From NCBI GenBank assembly GCA_023846275.1, contig JAIUJO010000090.1:172053-236052 (forward strand): 64,000 bases of DNA, written 5' to 3'. Below, in pieces: positions 12,801 to 27,015 of this stretch. A program made the position numbers and the translations under genes. Position 1 is the first letter of the stretch. Every line of letters starts with the position of its first letter. Source of the stretch: Vanilla planifolia. Lineage: Eukaryota; Streptophyta; Magnoliopsida; Asparagales; Orchidaceae. Below the pieces are notes generated by a model. It did not search any database, was not told the origin of the DNA, and saw only the letters and a program-made list of their open reading frames with translations.

Positions 12801-15800
12801 AATGAGATAATTTAATGACCTATAATATGTTCAAATTTAAGTGATGTAAACATTTAATTAGAAGGGAATTATAGTTTCATAGCAATTCAAAAAAATAAAA
12901 TACTAAATTTGAAGAAACGACATAAATTGCATGGCAAATTTTTATTTCAAGATACTAAGGAGATAAAGTGTAGCTTCCCAAATCATTAAAGTAAGATAAA
13001 TTGAAATGTCTCACAAATCATGCAAAACCATAAAAAATTAAAATTAAAAAAGAAATAATATTTAATAGGGAAGATCTTATTGAGATGAGTCCAATGTTCA
13101 TTTTGTTTCAATCTAACTACAATGAACATTACTATGAATTGTCTAAGAAAATAAGCATAAGTAACGACAAATTACTGCTTCAAAATAAACTAAACATTTG
13201 TTAAACCCAACATGAGATAGAATGAAGCAACGTAATATAACCAAATCAATGTAATGTGAAGGTCACAAAGGAAGATGATTTTGGATACATAGTAAAAGAT
13301 CAAAAATAAAATTTAAATGTTTAAGAAAATGATAATTATTACATAGCAAAGTTGCATTTCGTAATACTAAGAAAATCGTGTGTAACTTCCACATAAATCA
13401 AATGAGATACCATTTGTGAAATTCCACATAAAGAATGTAAAAATAATTAAAAATAAATAATTAAAAAAAATGGAAAGAAAAATTGAAATTGGTACAGTTC
13501 GTTGAGGTGGTCGAACTATGTTTTTTTGTCGCCATCAAACATCAACTACAACTGCTATGAGTTACCAATTTTAATGCACACAAATAATAATAGCTTACTA
13601 TTTTAATATTAAGTAAGTATACAATAAAGTAGAAATTAGAAAATTTGAACAACATAATAGAAGAAAAATAGAGTGATGTAGAAGTGCCATGTGATGAGAT
13701 TTATAGTAAATAATAAAAATAACCAAACTATTGAAGTAAAAAATTTTGAAGAAATGAGATATATCTTATAGAAGAATTTCACTCCAAGAAATTAAGGTTA
13801 TCAAGTGTAATGTCTTTGATTTCAAAATCATGTACAAACTTTAATGTCATGTAAATATTGTGAATACTTTAGAATATAAAATATTTAACAATATTAAAAT
13901 TAAAGTTTAATTAGTTAGGGCTCTATAAGACATGTCCATCAACATTTGTTTTATCTTGATTCAACTTAATTTTGAATTGTCATTGATTAAAAATTTAAAT
14001 AATCCCAAATAAAAAAATTATTATTATAATATTAAGTAAACAAAGAATTTAAAATAAGATAGGATAAATTGAAACAATATAATGTAACAAAATTGAAGTG
14101 ATTTTGGATTACAAAAGAGAAGATTAATAGATGCATAACAATATAAAAAATTAAAGCAAAAACTTTAAAAAATGGAAAAAATTATACATGAAAGTTATAT
14201 ACCAAGTTACTGAGGATATCAAAGGTAACTTCCTCAGTCATCAGATTAGGTACAAATAAAGATGTTTTGTAAAACATGAAAATGTCATAGAAAATAAAGC
14301 ATTTAAAAACATAAAATGAATATTTAATTACATAAAGTTCATCAAGATAAGTTTTATAATGACATTTTCATCTCATAAAACCTTATTTGGATTTTCTACT
14401 AATTATTAATATAAATAAGTATAGATAATAATAAAATATTATTTTATTGTTTGGTAAATATATATATTCAACTTTAAATGAAATAAATAAAAGCATTGTA
14501 ATATAACAAAATCAAAGTAATGTAGAAGTCATATGAGGGCATAACTAGCGTTATAATGTTATATAAGAAAATCAATACAAAAAATCATAGAAATGGGATA
14601 TATATGTATGAGAAAGTTGTATTCAAAGATACTAAAGATGCTAAAGAGATCGTGTAAAATATCCTCATTAATAAAATTAGATACAAACTATGTTGTCTCA
14701 GAAAATATGATAAAAGTACTAGGAAATATAATATTTTAAAATTTTTAGATGATATTTAATTGGATGGAGCTCATCAAGAAATGTCAAAAAAAAATTTGTT
14801 TGAACTTTGGTCAAAAAATATTTTGAGTTACTATGAATTAAAAAATTAAATGATCATAAATAATAATAAATTATTATTTTAATTTTAAATAAATATATAT
14901 TAAGTATAAAATTAGATAAATTTGAGTAATATAATATAATCTAATCAAACTAATGAAAATGTTGCATTAGAGGAGATTTAGAATTAAAAAGTACTATAAA
15001 GAAAATCAAAGCAAAACATTTGAAGAAACTAATAACATTAAGCACAACATCCTTAATCATCAAATCAACTACAAATAAAAATAACTTGTAAAAAATGTCA
15101 AATACTAAAAGAAAAAAAAACTATAAATATAAAAACTTATATTTAATTAGAAAGAGCTCATCAAAATGAGTCCATTGATCTTTACTTTGTGTCCATCAAT
15201 CTTGTTTAGAAATAGTGTGAATTATGATTTTAATAAATATAAATTATAATAAATTATAAATTTTATAATAACTAAATATATATTAAATATGAAATAAGTT
15301 AAATTGATTCAATATTATATTAAAAAATCATTATAATATAAAGGTCACATGATAGGAGAACTATAGTTTCCTAGTAGTATAATGAAATGGAAATGGATGA
15401 TTTGAAAAGATAAGATTTTTCGATAACATCACATTCCATGATACTAAGAAGATGAACTTTAGCATTCTCAATCATCAAATCAAATACAAACTAAAATGTC
15501 ACAATGAAATTCAAAACCATAAAAAATATTTAAAAATATAAAATTTAATATTTTATTACATAGAGCACAAAAGATTGGTCACATGATATTTGTTTTCTTT
15601 CATTTGATCTTGTTTAGAATTACTATGAATTATGAATTTTTTTTAAAAAAATAAAAATAATATTATTATTTTAGTATTAAATAGATACATATTAATCCTT
15701 AAATAAGATAAAATGAAGAAATACATTACAACAAAATCAAAGTAATGTAAGTGTCACACTATAAGAGATTTAGAGTTATATAGTAATTTAACTAGGCTCA

Positions 15801-18800
15801 AGTGAAACATTTGAGGAACTTAGATTCATTCTATGGAAAAGTTCTATTTCAAGATACCAAGAAGATCAAGGGTAACATCTTGGATAATTAAATCTACTAA
15901 AAGTCAAAATGACCTATGAAGAATGCAAAAATTTTAAGAAAAAAATTTGTAAATTAAAACATTGAATAATTAAGTTGATCTAGCATGTTGTTATAATACC
16001 AAATCATTTGGAGCTATTGTCCACATTATAGAGGATTTAGTGTTACATATAATATAACCAATTCAAATAGAAAAACTTGAAGAAATGACATAAATTGTTT
16101 GGAAATGTTGTATTCTAAGATGTTAAGAAGATCAAGTGAAACATTCTTCATCATAAAATTAGGTACAAATTAAAATGTCTCATAAAGAATGTTAAATATT
16201 ATGAAGATAACATATTTAAGAATATAAAAGAATATTTAATGAAGTTGAGCTTATCAAAGTGAATCTGACGAACTTTTTTTATTCCAAGATGCACATTAGT
16301 TAGAAATACTATGAAAAAAGGAAATAAACAAAAATAATAACAAATTATTATTTTAATATAAACTTGATAAGTATTAAAGTTGAAATGAGATAGATTGAAA
16401 CAACACAATATAAATAATCAAAGAGATGTAATAGGCACACGAGAGGAGAATTAGAGCTTCATAACATTCTCACGAAATCAAACAAAAAGAATTGGATAAA
16501 AAAGATGCATTGCTTGGTTCAGTGGCATTTGAAGGTACTAAGGAGATAGAGAGTAAAATCCTTGATTTCAAATAAAGCCATAAAGCTAAAAATTAAAAGT
16601 CTAGAAACATAAAAAGATTAAATTAATTAATTAGTGTAATTTGGATTAGTCAAATGACATTTATTTTGTATCTATTAAACATCGTTTTAAACTTCTACAA
16701 ATCATTGAATTAAATAAGAATAAATAATAATAATTACTCGTTACTAAGTCAATCTATAACAAAGCTAAGATGAGATAAGTTGAAGTAAAATAGCATAGCC
16801 AAATTAAAGTAATGAATCGATCATACGGGAGGAGAATTAGAGTTTTTTAGTGATAAATCTAAATCAAAGAAAAAGAGTTGAAAAAATGAGATAAATTTTA
16901 TAAAAAATTATAGTGCAAGATACTAAAAAAATCAAATGTAACATTCCTGATAGTCAAAATAAGGTATTAATAAAAATGTCTTATAGAGTACACAAAAATA
17001 TACAAAGAAAGAAAATATTTAAAATTATAATAGTAAGTATTTATCATATCAGAGCTCGTCGTGATGAGTTTAACGATGTTCTTGTAGTGTTGATTAGACC
17101 TCAATTGGAATTTATATAATTACAAACAAAATAAGCATAATAAGTCATAAAATATTTTTTTAATATTTAGCAAAAATATAACAATGATAAAATAAGATAA
17201 ATTGAAGCAATACAATATAGCCATATCCTAATAAAATGTTTATTACATAAGAGGAGAATTAGATATTCATAATAATATAACCAATTCAAAGTAAAAACAT
17301 TTTAAGAAATAAGATAAATATTATGACAAAGTTCTATTACAAGGCATTAAGAAATTGAGTATAATTTCCTTGATAATCAAACAAGGCACTAATCAAAATT
17401 ACTAATAAAACATGTCAATGGCTAAGAAAATAAAGAATTTTAAAATTTAAAATTGATTTCTTACATGGATTAAGCTCATCAATATGACTACAATGACATT
17501 TAATTTGTTCAATTTAGACCTAGATTAGAATTACTACAAATTATTGAACTAATTACACATAAATAAAATAAAATTATTATTTTAATTTTACAGATGGATA
17601 CATTAACGTTGAAATGAGATAAATTGAAGTAAGGTAATATCACAAAATTAAAGCAATGTTAAAGTCACTTAAGTGGGGAAATAGAGTTTTGTTATTTTAT
17701 ACGAAAATCAAAGTGAAAGTTTTATTTAAATGAGATAAATTGTATAAGCAAACTATACTCTAAGACACTATGAAGAAAGAGTCTTGCAATAAAAGTTATA
17801 CAAAAATATTTAAAAATATAAAAATTAATATTTAACTAATTGAAGCTCATGTAAACAAGTCCAACAATATTTGTTTAATATCAATCAAACCTCATTTAGA
17901 ATTACTACAAATTATTAAAGAAAATAAAAAAAATAATATAAGGTTATAATTTTTACATTTAGTAGATGTATAACAAATCTGAACTGAGATAAACTGACTC
18001 ACTACAACATAACAAAATCATAACATTGAAATGTTTATAGGAAATTCAAATTACGATTATATTGGAACATTACAAATAAATGAAAAACATTTGATCAAAT
18101 GATGTAACTTTTACAAGAATGTAGTATTCCAAGAGGTAGTTCCAGTCTAACAACACTTATTTTAAGTATATGAAACTTAGTATGGAATTGTGAAGTACTA
18201 AAAATGTAAATATGGATAGAGAATAAATTATTATTATAGCATCAAAAGGATATATATTAAAGTTGAAATGAGAAAAATTGAAGAATTATATTATAAAAAA
18301 CTTAAAGTGATGCAAAGATGACCTGAGAAGGGATTTTAGAGTTAGAATGTAATATAACCAAATCAAAATGAAACATTTGAAAAACTTAGATAAATTGTAT
18401 AAGATGTCATAATCCAAGATACTAATGAGTGTATAACATCTTTAATCATCAAATCATGTGCAAATAAAAATATCTTGTTGAATATGACAAAAGTTTGAAA
18501 AACTTAAAAATATTTAAAAATATTAAATTTATATTTAATTAGATAGAAATTGTTAAGCCCAACAATATTTATCTCATTTCCAATAGGTCTTGTTTGTAAT
18601 TACTAAAATTGACATAAGTAATTAAACATAAATAGTAATAAATTATTATTTAAACATTAGTAAAACTTACATTAAAGTTGAAATGAAACAAATGGAGGTA
18701 AAATAATTTAACCAAATTAAAAAGATATAAAGGTCACATGAAAGAATATTTAAAGTTGCATTGTAATACGAACAAATCAATGTGAAAAATATTTATAAAT

Positions 18801-20595
18801 GAGATAAATTATTTGAGTCAGTTCTTTTCCAAGGTACTAAGGATATCTAATGTAACATTCTGAATCATTACGTGTTGTTCATATCAAAATATTTCATAAA
18901 ATGTTACAAAACCTTAGAAATGTAAACTTAAAAAATATATAAAAATGAAAATTTAACTGGATAATGCTTTCTGAGGTGAGTCAAATGACATTTTTTAATC
19001 TCAAATAGACATTATTTTGAACTATTGCTAATTAAGGAAAAGAGATATGTTTAAATAAGAATAGATATTTATTTTATTTTTAAGTTAACATATGTTATAG
19101 ATGAAAAGAGATAAATTAAAACATTGTAATTTAACAAAGAGAAAGTTATATGAGGGTCACATGAGAGGGATTTGGTGATACAAAATAATAAAAATAATTA
19201 AAGAGAATCCTTTGATGAAATAGGATAAATTATGTGAGAAAGTTGTGTACTAAGACGCAAAGGAGAAAGAGTGTAAAATAATCTATCATTATATTTGGTA
19301 GTACCAAAATATCTCATTAAGCATGGTAAAACTCTGGAAAATAAAATATTTGAAAATATGGAAATTAAAATTTAATTATATGGAGTTGTCAAAATGAGAC
19401 CAAAATATTTGTTTGTTCTCAATTAGGTCAATTTTGTAATTTTGTGAGTTACATAATTAAATAAGCATATATAATTATAAATTAATATTTTGATATTTTG
19501 TAAAAAATAATACTGCTATTATGAATTAAATTAAAGTAATGTATTCTAATTAAATAATAGTGATACAAATGTCACAAAAAAGGACTAGAGTTTCATAGTA
19601 ATATAACAAAATTGATACTAAAACTTTCAAGAAATTAGATAACATTTAAGGGAAAGTTTCATTACAAGACACTAAGGAGTTCACTATAATATCCTTAATT
19701 ATTAAATCACATGTGAATCAAAATGTCTTAAAGGCATGCCAAAACACTTAAAGGTTATTTTTTAAAAAAGGAATATTTAATTGAATATAGCTCATTACGA
19801 TCAGTCAACATAACTTAGTTTTGTCTCGATTAAACATTGTTTAGAATAACTACAAATTATTGAATTAAATAAGTGCAAAAAATAAAGTATTACACTCTTA
19901 TTAAGTAAATGCATATAAAAACTAAATTAAAAAAAGCTTAATCATTATAAAATATCTAAATGAAAGTAATGTATTAGTCATATGATAGAAGATTTAAAGC
20001 TAAATAATAATGTAATAGAAGTAAGGGAGGTATTTCAAGTGATTGATGAATGTTTTGGGAAAGGTGTAATCCAAAATCAAAATAGGTTGATTGTAATATC
20101 CTTGACTATCAAATAAAATATGAATCAAAATGTCTCATAAATCATCTAATAAAAAGAAAAAATAATATATAATTTTTTAAAGTTTGTTGACATGAGTCTA
20201 ATGACATCTATTTTATCTTAGCCTAACATCAATTAGAACTTTTTGGAATTACAAAAAGTAAATGGCAAAAAATAATAATAAAGTATTACTTCAATATGAA
20301 AATATTGATATTAAAGCTAAAATATTAGAAATTCAAGCAATATAATACAACTAAATTAAAGTAATAGCAACAAACATATGGGAGAAGATTAAGAGATATA
20401 TGGTATTATAACTATATAAAAATGATAAAATTCAAGAAATAAGATAAATTGTATCAAAAAGTATAGTTTCAAGATATTAAAAGTGGTCAACAATGACATC
20501 CTCAATTTGTACGTTAGGCTAAGATGAAAATGCCTACAAAAGCATGTGAAACTCAATAAATTAAAATATATAAATATTTAAAATTAAAATTTATA
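9801..20595 (-). repeat. ~400-bp satellite, minus-oriented block B
   Basis: This is the longest minus-oriented run. The 'gagctcat...gtccaatgatgtttgtttcatc' landmark recurs near 9878, 10290, 10680, 11080, 11350, 11770, 12150, 12550, 13080, 13500, 13920, 14340, 14760, 15165, 15570, 15970, 16240, 16640, 17050, 17470, 17845, 18120, 18540, 18965, 19385, 19795 and 20185. That is 27 units averaging about 396 bp. Each unit then shows TTTGGAATTACTATGAATTA, the A/T near-palindrome, 'gagataaattgaagcaatataata', 'aaatcaaagtgatgtaaaggtcac', 'aggagatttagagtttcata', and the complement of TATCTTGGAATGCAAC. Short units (for example 11080-11350, 15970-16240 and 17845-18120) are internal deletions. No gene is visible; frames at 9995-10192, 16199-16408 and 16913-17119 are satellite-derived. 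Confidence 0.9.
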
Positions 20596-23500
20596 ATATT
20601 TGAAATAATAATTTTTTCATGCATTATGAAACATTAGGATTATTATTTATCTTCATGATCGAGAATAGTTAAACAATAATTTATATTTATTATGTTTATA
20701 ATTTATATTATTTTAAAAATTTTGAGTTATTTAACGTTAATATATTCTTGCTAAATATTTCCACAAAAATTTATATTTATTTATATTTATTTAGTTTTGT
20801 AATTCATAATAATTAAAAATGTGACATGAAAGAGATAAAGTAAAACTTGTTTGACTCATCTCGAAGAGCTTTATGTAATTTAAAATTTGTTAATAAATTT
20901 TGAGTTATTTAACATTAATGATATTAAACACGTATTATGAGATTTTTGGAGTTGTACATGTCTGATGATTGGAAAAATTATACTCGATCATCTTAGCTCC
21001 TTCGAAAACATAATTCTCTATCATGCGACCACAACATCATTTCCATTTTGTCATATTATATTGTATCATTTAGTCTCACTTCAATGTATGGTATGTTTAT
21101 TAAATATTAAAATAATTAATTTTTATGTTTATTTAATTTCGTAAATCAAAATAATTCCTAAGGCTTGCATTAACAAGCTTTACTATATTTTATATTTAAT
21201 TTTATATTTTTTAAATCATTTTTTAAAAATTATCTTTATTTGATTTTGTTATATTAATATAGAAATCTAATTGTACTCTCTTATAAACTTTACATTCTTT
21301 TGGCTTTGTTTTAATACATTTCCTTAGCTTTTCTCATTTTAGAGGTAATGCATATGTATTAACATTAGAATAATAATTCTTTTATTTTTCATGATTATAT
21401 ATTTTGTCAATTCATAGTAATTCTAACAAAAATTAGATCGAGGCAACAAAGGTTGTTGGACTCATCTTAAAGTACTCTATCAAAAAAAATATTCATATTT
21501 ATAATTTTTATGTCATATTTTCTCCGGGTTTTACACGTTTTATGAGTAATTTTGAGTCATATTTGAATTGGTGATTGAGGATGTTGAACTCAATCTCTTA
21601 AGTATTTTGAAATGCAACTTTCCCTTACTATTTTTCAAACTTCTCCAACTATTTCTTTTTGAAATTAAACTACCACGACACTCTAAATCTCCTATTAATT
21701 GACATTTACATCACATTTATTTGATTATATTGCATCACTTTAAATTATTTAATTTTTTTCTTTAATATATATTTACTTTGGACTAAAATTATAATTTATT
21801 ATTATTTTTACCTATTTAATTTTTTATCAACAATAATTTCAAGTGAGGTCTCATCAAGACAAAAAAAATTATCAAGAACTATAGAATAAAACATTTATTT
21901 TATCTTTTAAATGTTTAAATGCTAGGATATTTACATGTTTTACAAAGAATTTTAAGTGCTACTTGGTTTGACAGTGTAATATATTACACTGAATCTCTAT
22001 AGTATCACTCAATTTAATTTTTTGAAACTTTAAATCATTCATCAAAATTTCAAAATTTGATTTAGTTATATTACTTTGAAAGTCTAATTTCATCTCTTAT
22101 GACTATTAGATCATTTGACATTATTTTGAAGTAATAAGTTTTATCATTTGTGTTTATTTGAAATCATTGACAAAAAATTCCAATCGAGGCCCAATTGAGA
22201 CAACAAATAAAATGGGCCTTGTAATGATGATGTCTAATTAATTAAATAATAATATTTATTTTTAAAATTTTTTAATTTTATAGTGTTTTTTAATGTTTCA
22301 TGAGAAATTTTAATTCATACCTATTTTGATTATCAAAGATGTTATGCTCGATCTGCTTAGCATCTTGTAATGTAATGTCTATATAAATTTACTTTATTTT
22401 TTAGATTTTTTACTTTATTTTAGTTATATTACTATTTTAGTTTAATCTTTGATTATTTTCACAATATTTCGATTTGATTATATTAGATTATTTTACTTTA
22501 TCCTATATAAAATTTAGTATATTTTAAATATTAAAATAGAAATTTGTTAATATTTGTGCCTAATTAGATTAGTAATTTATAGTAATTACAAATGACATCC
22601 AATCAACATGACAGAAACATCATAGATCCTCTTAATGAGCTCTACAAAACTAAACATTTACTTTTATAAATTTATATATTTTATTTTTCTAATATTTTTT
22701 TGCTTCATGAGTCATTTTTATTTGTATTTAATTTGATTGTCAAGAATGTTACACCTGATCAATTTAGTATCTTGGATTGAAAATTTTTTGCACACTTTAT
22801 CTTATTCTTTCAAAGTTTTCTCTTTAATTTGTTTATACCATTATTAAACTCTAATTATCCTCTTTTATGGCCTTTACAAAGCCTTGACCTTGTCATATTA
22901 CATTGGTATAATTTATCTTTTTTTAGAATAAATATAAATTTATCATTTTTAATATAAAAATTTATCATTTTTAATATCTTTACAAGGTATTTCAATTTGT
23001 ACCAAACTTTATGATCAAGAAAGTTACACTCAACCTCCTTTGTATTTTGGAAAGAAACTTTCTCATACAATTTTTTGTTTTTCTTCAAACTTTTACTTTG
23101 ATTTTATTATTTTGCTATTTCTAAATCTCTTCTCTTGTAAAATTCATATTGCCTTGATTTGGATTTTTTACATTCTTAAATTTATCTCATTTTAATATTA
23201 TAATTAATTATTTAACATTAAGGTAGAATTTTGTTGTTATTTAAGTAAATTTGTTTCTGTAAAATGAAGTAATTACAATTGGTGTTTTATTATGATTATT
23301 AGACATTCTTCAATGAACTTTATCTAATTAAATATTTTTTTGAATTTTTTTAAAAACTAGATTTTAAAGTATTTTTTTGTGTGTTTTCTAAAATATTTTG
23401 AATCATACCTTATTTGATATCTAAGAATGTCACACTCAATCCCTATTGTATCTTATAATGCAATATACATTAAATTTTATCTCATTTTTTTGAATTTTTT

Positions 23501-23904
23501 TTACTAATGTTACTCTATAACTTTAATCTCTTTATTCATGATGTTTACAATGCTTTCTTTTAATTATAATATATCACATAAATGTGTCTCATTCAACTTT
23601 AGAATACATTCACTTAATATTGAAAAAATAATTTATAGTTATTATGATTATACAAATTTATATTTTGTAGTAATTGCAAATGACAAAGGGTCAACACAAA
23701 ATAATCATCGTTGATCTCATCTCGAGGAGCTCTATTTAATTAAATGTTTATTTTTATTTTTCAAATATTTTTTTTGGGATACCTAAAAATTTATGAGATA
23801 TATATATTCTTACCATATTTGATTATCAATTTTGTTGCACTTAACCTCTTCAATATCTTGGAATGCAACTTATATAATTTTTATTATTTATTCAAATTTA
23901 TAAT

Positions 23905-23983
23905 TTTGATTTGGTCATATTACTATGAAACTCTATTTCTCATCCCTTGTAATATTTACATTACTTTGATTTTGTTAGATTAC
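23905..23983 (+). repeat. Within-monomer duplicated motif (example copy)
   Basis: Two related 19-mers, TTTGATTTGGTCATATTAC (23905-23923) and TTTGATTTTGTTAGATTAC (23965-23983), match at 16 of 19 positions and lie 60 bp apart. The same pair recurs in most complete monomers of both orientations. This suggests the roughly 400-bp unit itself arose partly by an older internal duplication. Confidence 0.75.
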
Positions 23984-25263
23984 ATTGCCCAAATTTACCT
24001 TATTTAAGTATTAATGCATAAATTATTTCTATTACAGTAATACGTCACTATTATTTTTGCTTATTTTCTTTTGTAATTAATGGAAATTTTAATGGAGGTC
24101 TTATAGACATGAAACTATCATCAACAACCTTATCATAGTAAGCTCTATCAAATTAATTATTGTTTTTTAATACATTTAAAAATTTTTATTTCTTTATTAT
24201 TTTGACATTATCTAAGAGAGTTTTCAATTTTTATGATATTAATGATCAATGATATTATATTTTATCATTTTAGTATCTTTGAATGCCATGTTTCCTTAAA
24301 ATTCAAGTCAATCTTTTTTAATTTGTTTAATTATATTATTTTATATTAGCATGTAACTCTAAACCTCATATTATGACCTCTGCTTTAATTTGGTTAAATT
24401 ATATTTCTTCAATTTAAATGATTTCACTTTGAATATATATTAATGTAATACTTAAATAACACTTTATTATTATTTATGGTATTTACTTTACTAATTCACA
24501 TAATTTCAAATGACATCGAATCAAGATAAAACAAGAGTAATTTGACTAAATAAGTTTTAAAAAATTGAATCTTCACTTGTATAGTTTTTTAAATATTTCA
24601 TTTTTTAGGATTTTAACATGCTTTTTGAGACATTTAATTTGATATATTGCAATGATTGAGGATTTTGCACTCAATTATCTTAATATCTCGAATTGTAACT
24701 TTCTTGTAAAATTTATCTCATTTATTAATTTTTGGTTTTGTTTTAGCTATATTACAACATAACAATTTATCTCCACTTGTGTGGCCTTTACATCACTTTA
24801 GTTAATATTGTATCACATTGGCATAATTTATTTCATTTAAACTTTAATATATATTAACTTTTTATTAAAATGATATTTTATTGTATTTATGCTAAGGTTT
24901 TAAATAATTCACAAAAAACTCATAAGAGTAGCATTACAAATGGCATTCAACTAGAGTCAACAAGCATTATTCTATTAAATTTTAAATTATTTTTTAAATC
25001 TCTTATTTTTATTATTTTTTATTGTTTTAATATAAATGCTAATTTGTTCCTAATTTGGCGATCAAGAATTTAATAGTTGATCTCTTTAGCATTTTAAAAT
25101 TCATCTTTCATTAATAATTTATCAAAAGTTTTCAAATTTTTCTCTTTGATTTAATTATGTCACTATCTTACACTAAAACACCTTTATTATGGCAGATACA
25201 TTGCTCTTAATTGGTTTTACAACATTACTTCAATTTTTATCATTTTGATCTTTAATCAATACC

Positions 25264-25281
25264 TATATATATATATATATA
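25264..25281. repeat. (TA)n microsatellite
   Basis: A short TA run occupies the 'ttaatatatatttac' part of a satellite monomer, at the same monomer position as the run at 766-782. Confidence 0.8.
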
Positions 25282-26215
25282 TTATTTGTGCTTAATAACT
25301 TTGGTAATTTATAATAGTTTCAAGTGATATGCATTCAATAAAAATTGACATTCGACATATCTTTAATAGCTCTATAAATTTAAATACGCAATTCTATTTT
25401 CTAAGTTATTTCATTTTCTATTATTTTTTATAAGGCATTTTGATTTGTATCAGATTCGGTTATCCAGGGTGTTATGCAAAATCTTAGTATTATAGAATTT
25501 CACTTTCTTGCAAAATTTTTCTTACTTTTCCAAATTTTTGACTTTGATTCGATTACATGACTATTTAACTCTAAACCTCCTCTTATGTAACCTGTAAATT
25601 GCATTCTTTTGGTATATTATATTATTTCAATTTTTTGTTAACTTGTTTCAACTTAAAATTTACAAAAAAAATTATTATTATTCTTTCATTTTTAATTTGA
25701 TAATTGATAGCAATTCCAAATGATGTTCGATATAGATATAGTGAATGTCATTGGACTAGTCTTGTTGTGTTCTATAAAATTAAATATTTATTTCCATAGT
25801 TTAAAATATTTTTCTTAAGATTTTAGAACACTTTATGTGACATTTGATTTGTAATTAACTTCACAAGTAATAATGACACACCTGATCTATTTGATATCAT
25901 GGAATGATATTTTCTATATAATTTCTCTTTTCTTTAAAAAATATTTTTTAATTATATTACATCATAACTCTAATTTTCTAATCTTATGAACTTTAAGTCA
26001 CTTTTTTAATAATATCATTTTTTAAATATATATTTTCTTAACATTAAAATAATAATTCATTAATATTTATGCTTATTTGATTTCAAAATTTTGTAGTAAT
26101 TCCAAATAAGGTCTAATCATGGAAAACTAAATATCATTAGACACATCTCAGTGAGCTTTATTAAACAAAATATTTGATTTCTATATTTTTGAATATTTTA
26201 TTTTTTTAATATTTT

Positions 26216-27015
26216 GGTAAAATTTAAAAGAAAATTAGAGTTTTATAATAATATATAAAAATTATAGTGAAATTTTTGAATAAGTGAAATAAATTATATC
26301 AGAATGTTTTGTTCCATGATACTATATAGATCAAATATAACATACTCAATCATGAAAAAAGTTATCAATCAAAATTACTTATAAAATGCATTAAAACCCA
26401 AATCAAGTAGAACATTTGAAAATGTAGAAATGAATATTTAATTTTATATAGCTAATGAAAATAAATCCAATAATGCTTTTTTCCACTTAAAAAACCTCAT
26501 TTAGAATTACAACAAGTTATTGATGTAACTAAGAAAAAATAATAATAGATAGTTATTTTAATTTGAAAAAAATATATATTAAATATAAAACAAGTTAAAC
26601 TCAAGAAATGTAATATAACAAAATCAAGGTGATGTATAACTCATCTGTGGCATGATCTAGAGTTTCATTATTAAATTATGAAATAAAATTGTAAAATTTG
26701 AAGAAATAAAACAAATTGTATGGGAATGTTGCATTGTGAGATACAAATGATATTAATTGTGCATCCTCAATGGAGAAATTATGTAAAAATCAAAGTGTCA
26801 CTCAATACTTAAAAAATACTTAGGAGAAAGTATTATAAAAGCTAAAACTAAATATTTATAAGGATAGAGATCATTGAACTAAGTCTAATAATATTTGCTA
26901 CAATTTAATCATATTTCATTTGAAATTATAGCCAATTACCAAAGTAAAAAAGCCATAAATTTATATAAATTATTATTTTAAAAAGAATGAAATATAGATT
27001 AAAGAAAAAAAATAT
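26216..27015 (-). repeat. ~400-bp satellite, short minus-oriented block D
   Basis: About two monomers run in the minus orientation between two plus blocks. 'aaaattagagttttataataat' at 26231 and 'gatctagagtttcattatta' near 26652 mark successive units about 425 bp apart. 'atttagaattacaacaagttattgat' and 'atttgaaattatagccaattacc' mark the other landmark. The left edge cuts a plus monomer at 'tttttaatattttgg'. The right edge changes to plus sequence at 'tatgttacattacttctattt'. No gene is visible. Confidence 0.85.

Larger units (their letters stand above)
20596..26215 (+). repeat. ~400-bp satellite, plus-oriented block C
   Basis: There are about fourteen plus-oriented monomers. The first is rearranged: 'ttttcatgcattatgaaacatt', 'atgatcgagaat', then parts in altered order with 'tttgagttatttaac' appearing twice near 20720 and 20900. 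Later units are regular, with the 'cttagtatctt' landmark near 20990, 21595, 21995, 22350, 22765, 23035, 23440, 23845, 24270, 24680, 25085, 25480 and 25895. The unit around 23905-23983 shows the duplicated TTTGATTTGGTTATATTAC motif clearly. Open frames at 22855-23088, 23744-24007 and 24870-25073 lie inside monomers and are not supported as genes. Confidence 0.88.

Noticed and set aside
16913..17119. 68-codon basic frame
   Set aside because: It spans a minus-oriented monomer boundary and its Lys/Ile content reflects A-rich DNA; it is not conserved between copies.
23744..24007. Possible small membrane protein (hydrophobic 87-codon frame)
   Set aside because: Hydrophobicity is a by-product of T-rich codons in the plus-oriented satellite; neighbouring copies do not keep the frame.
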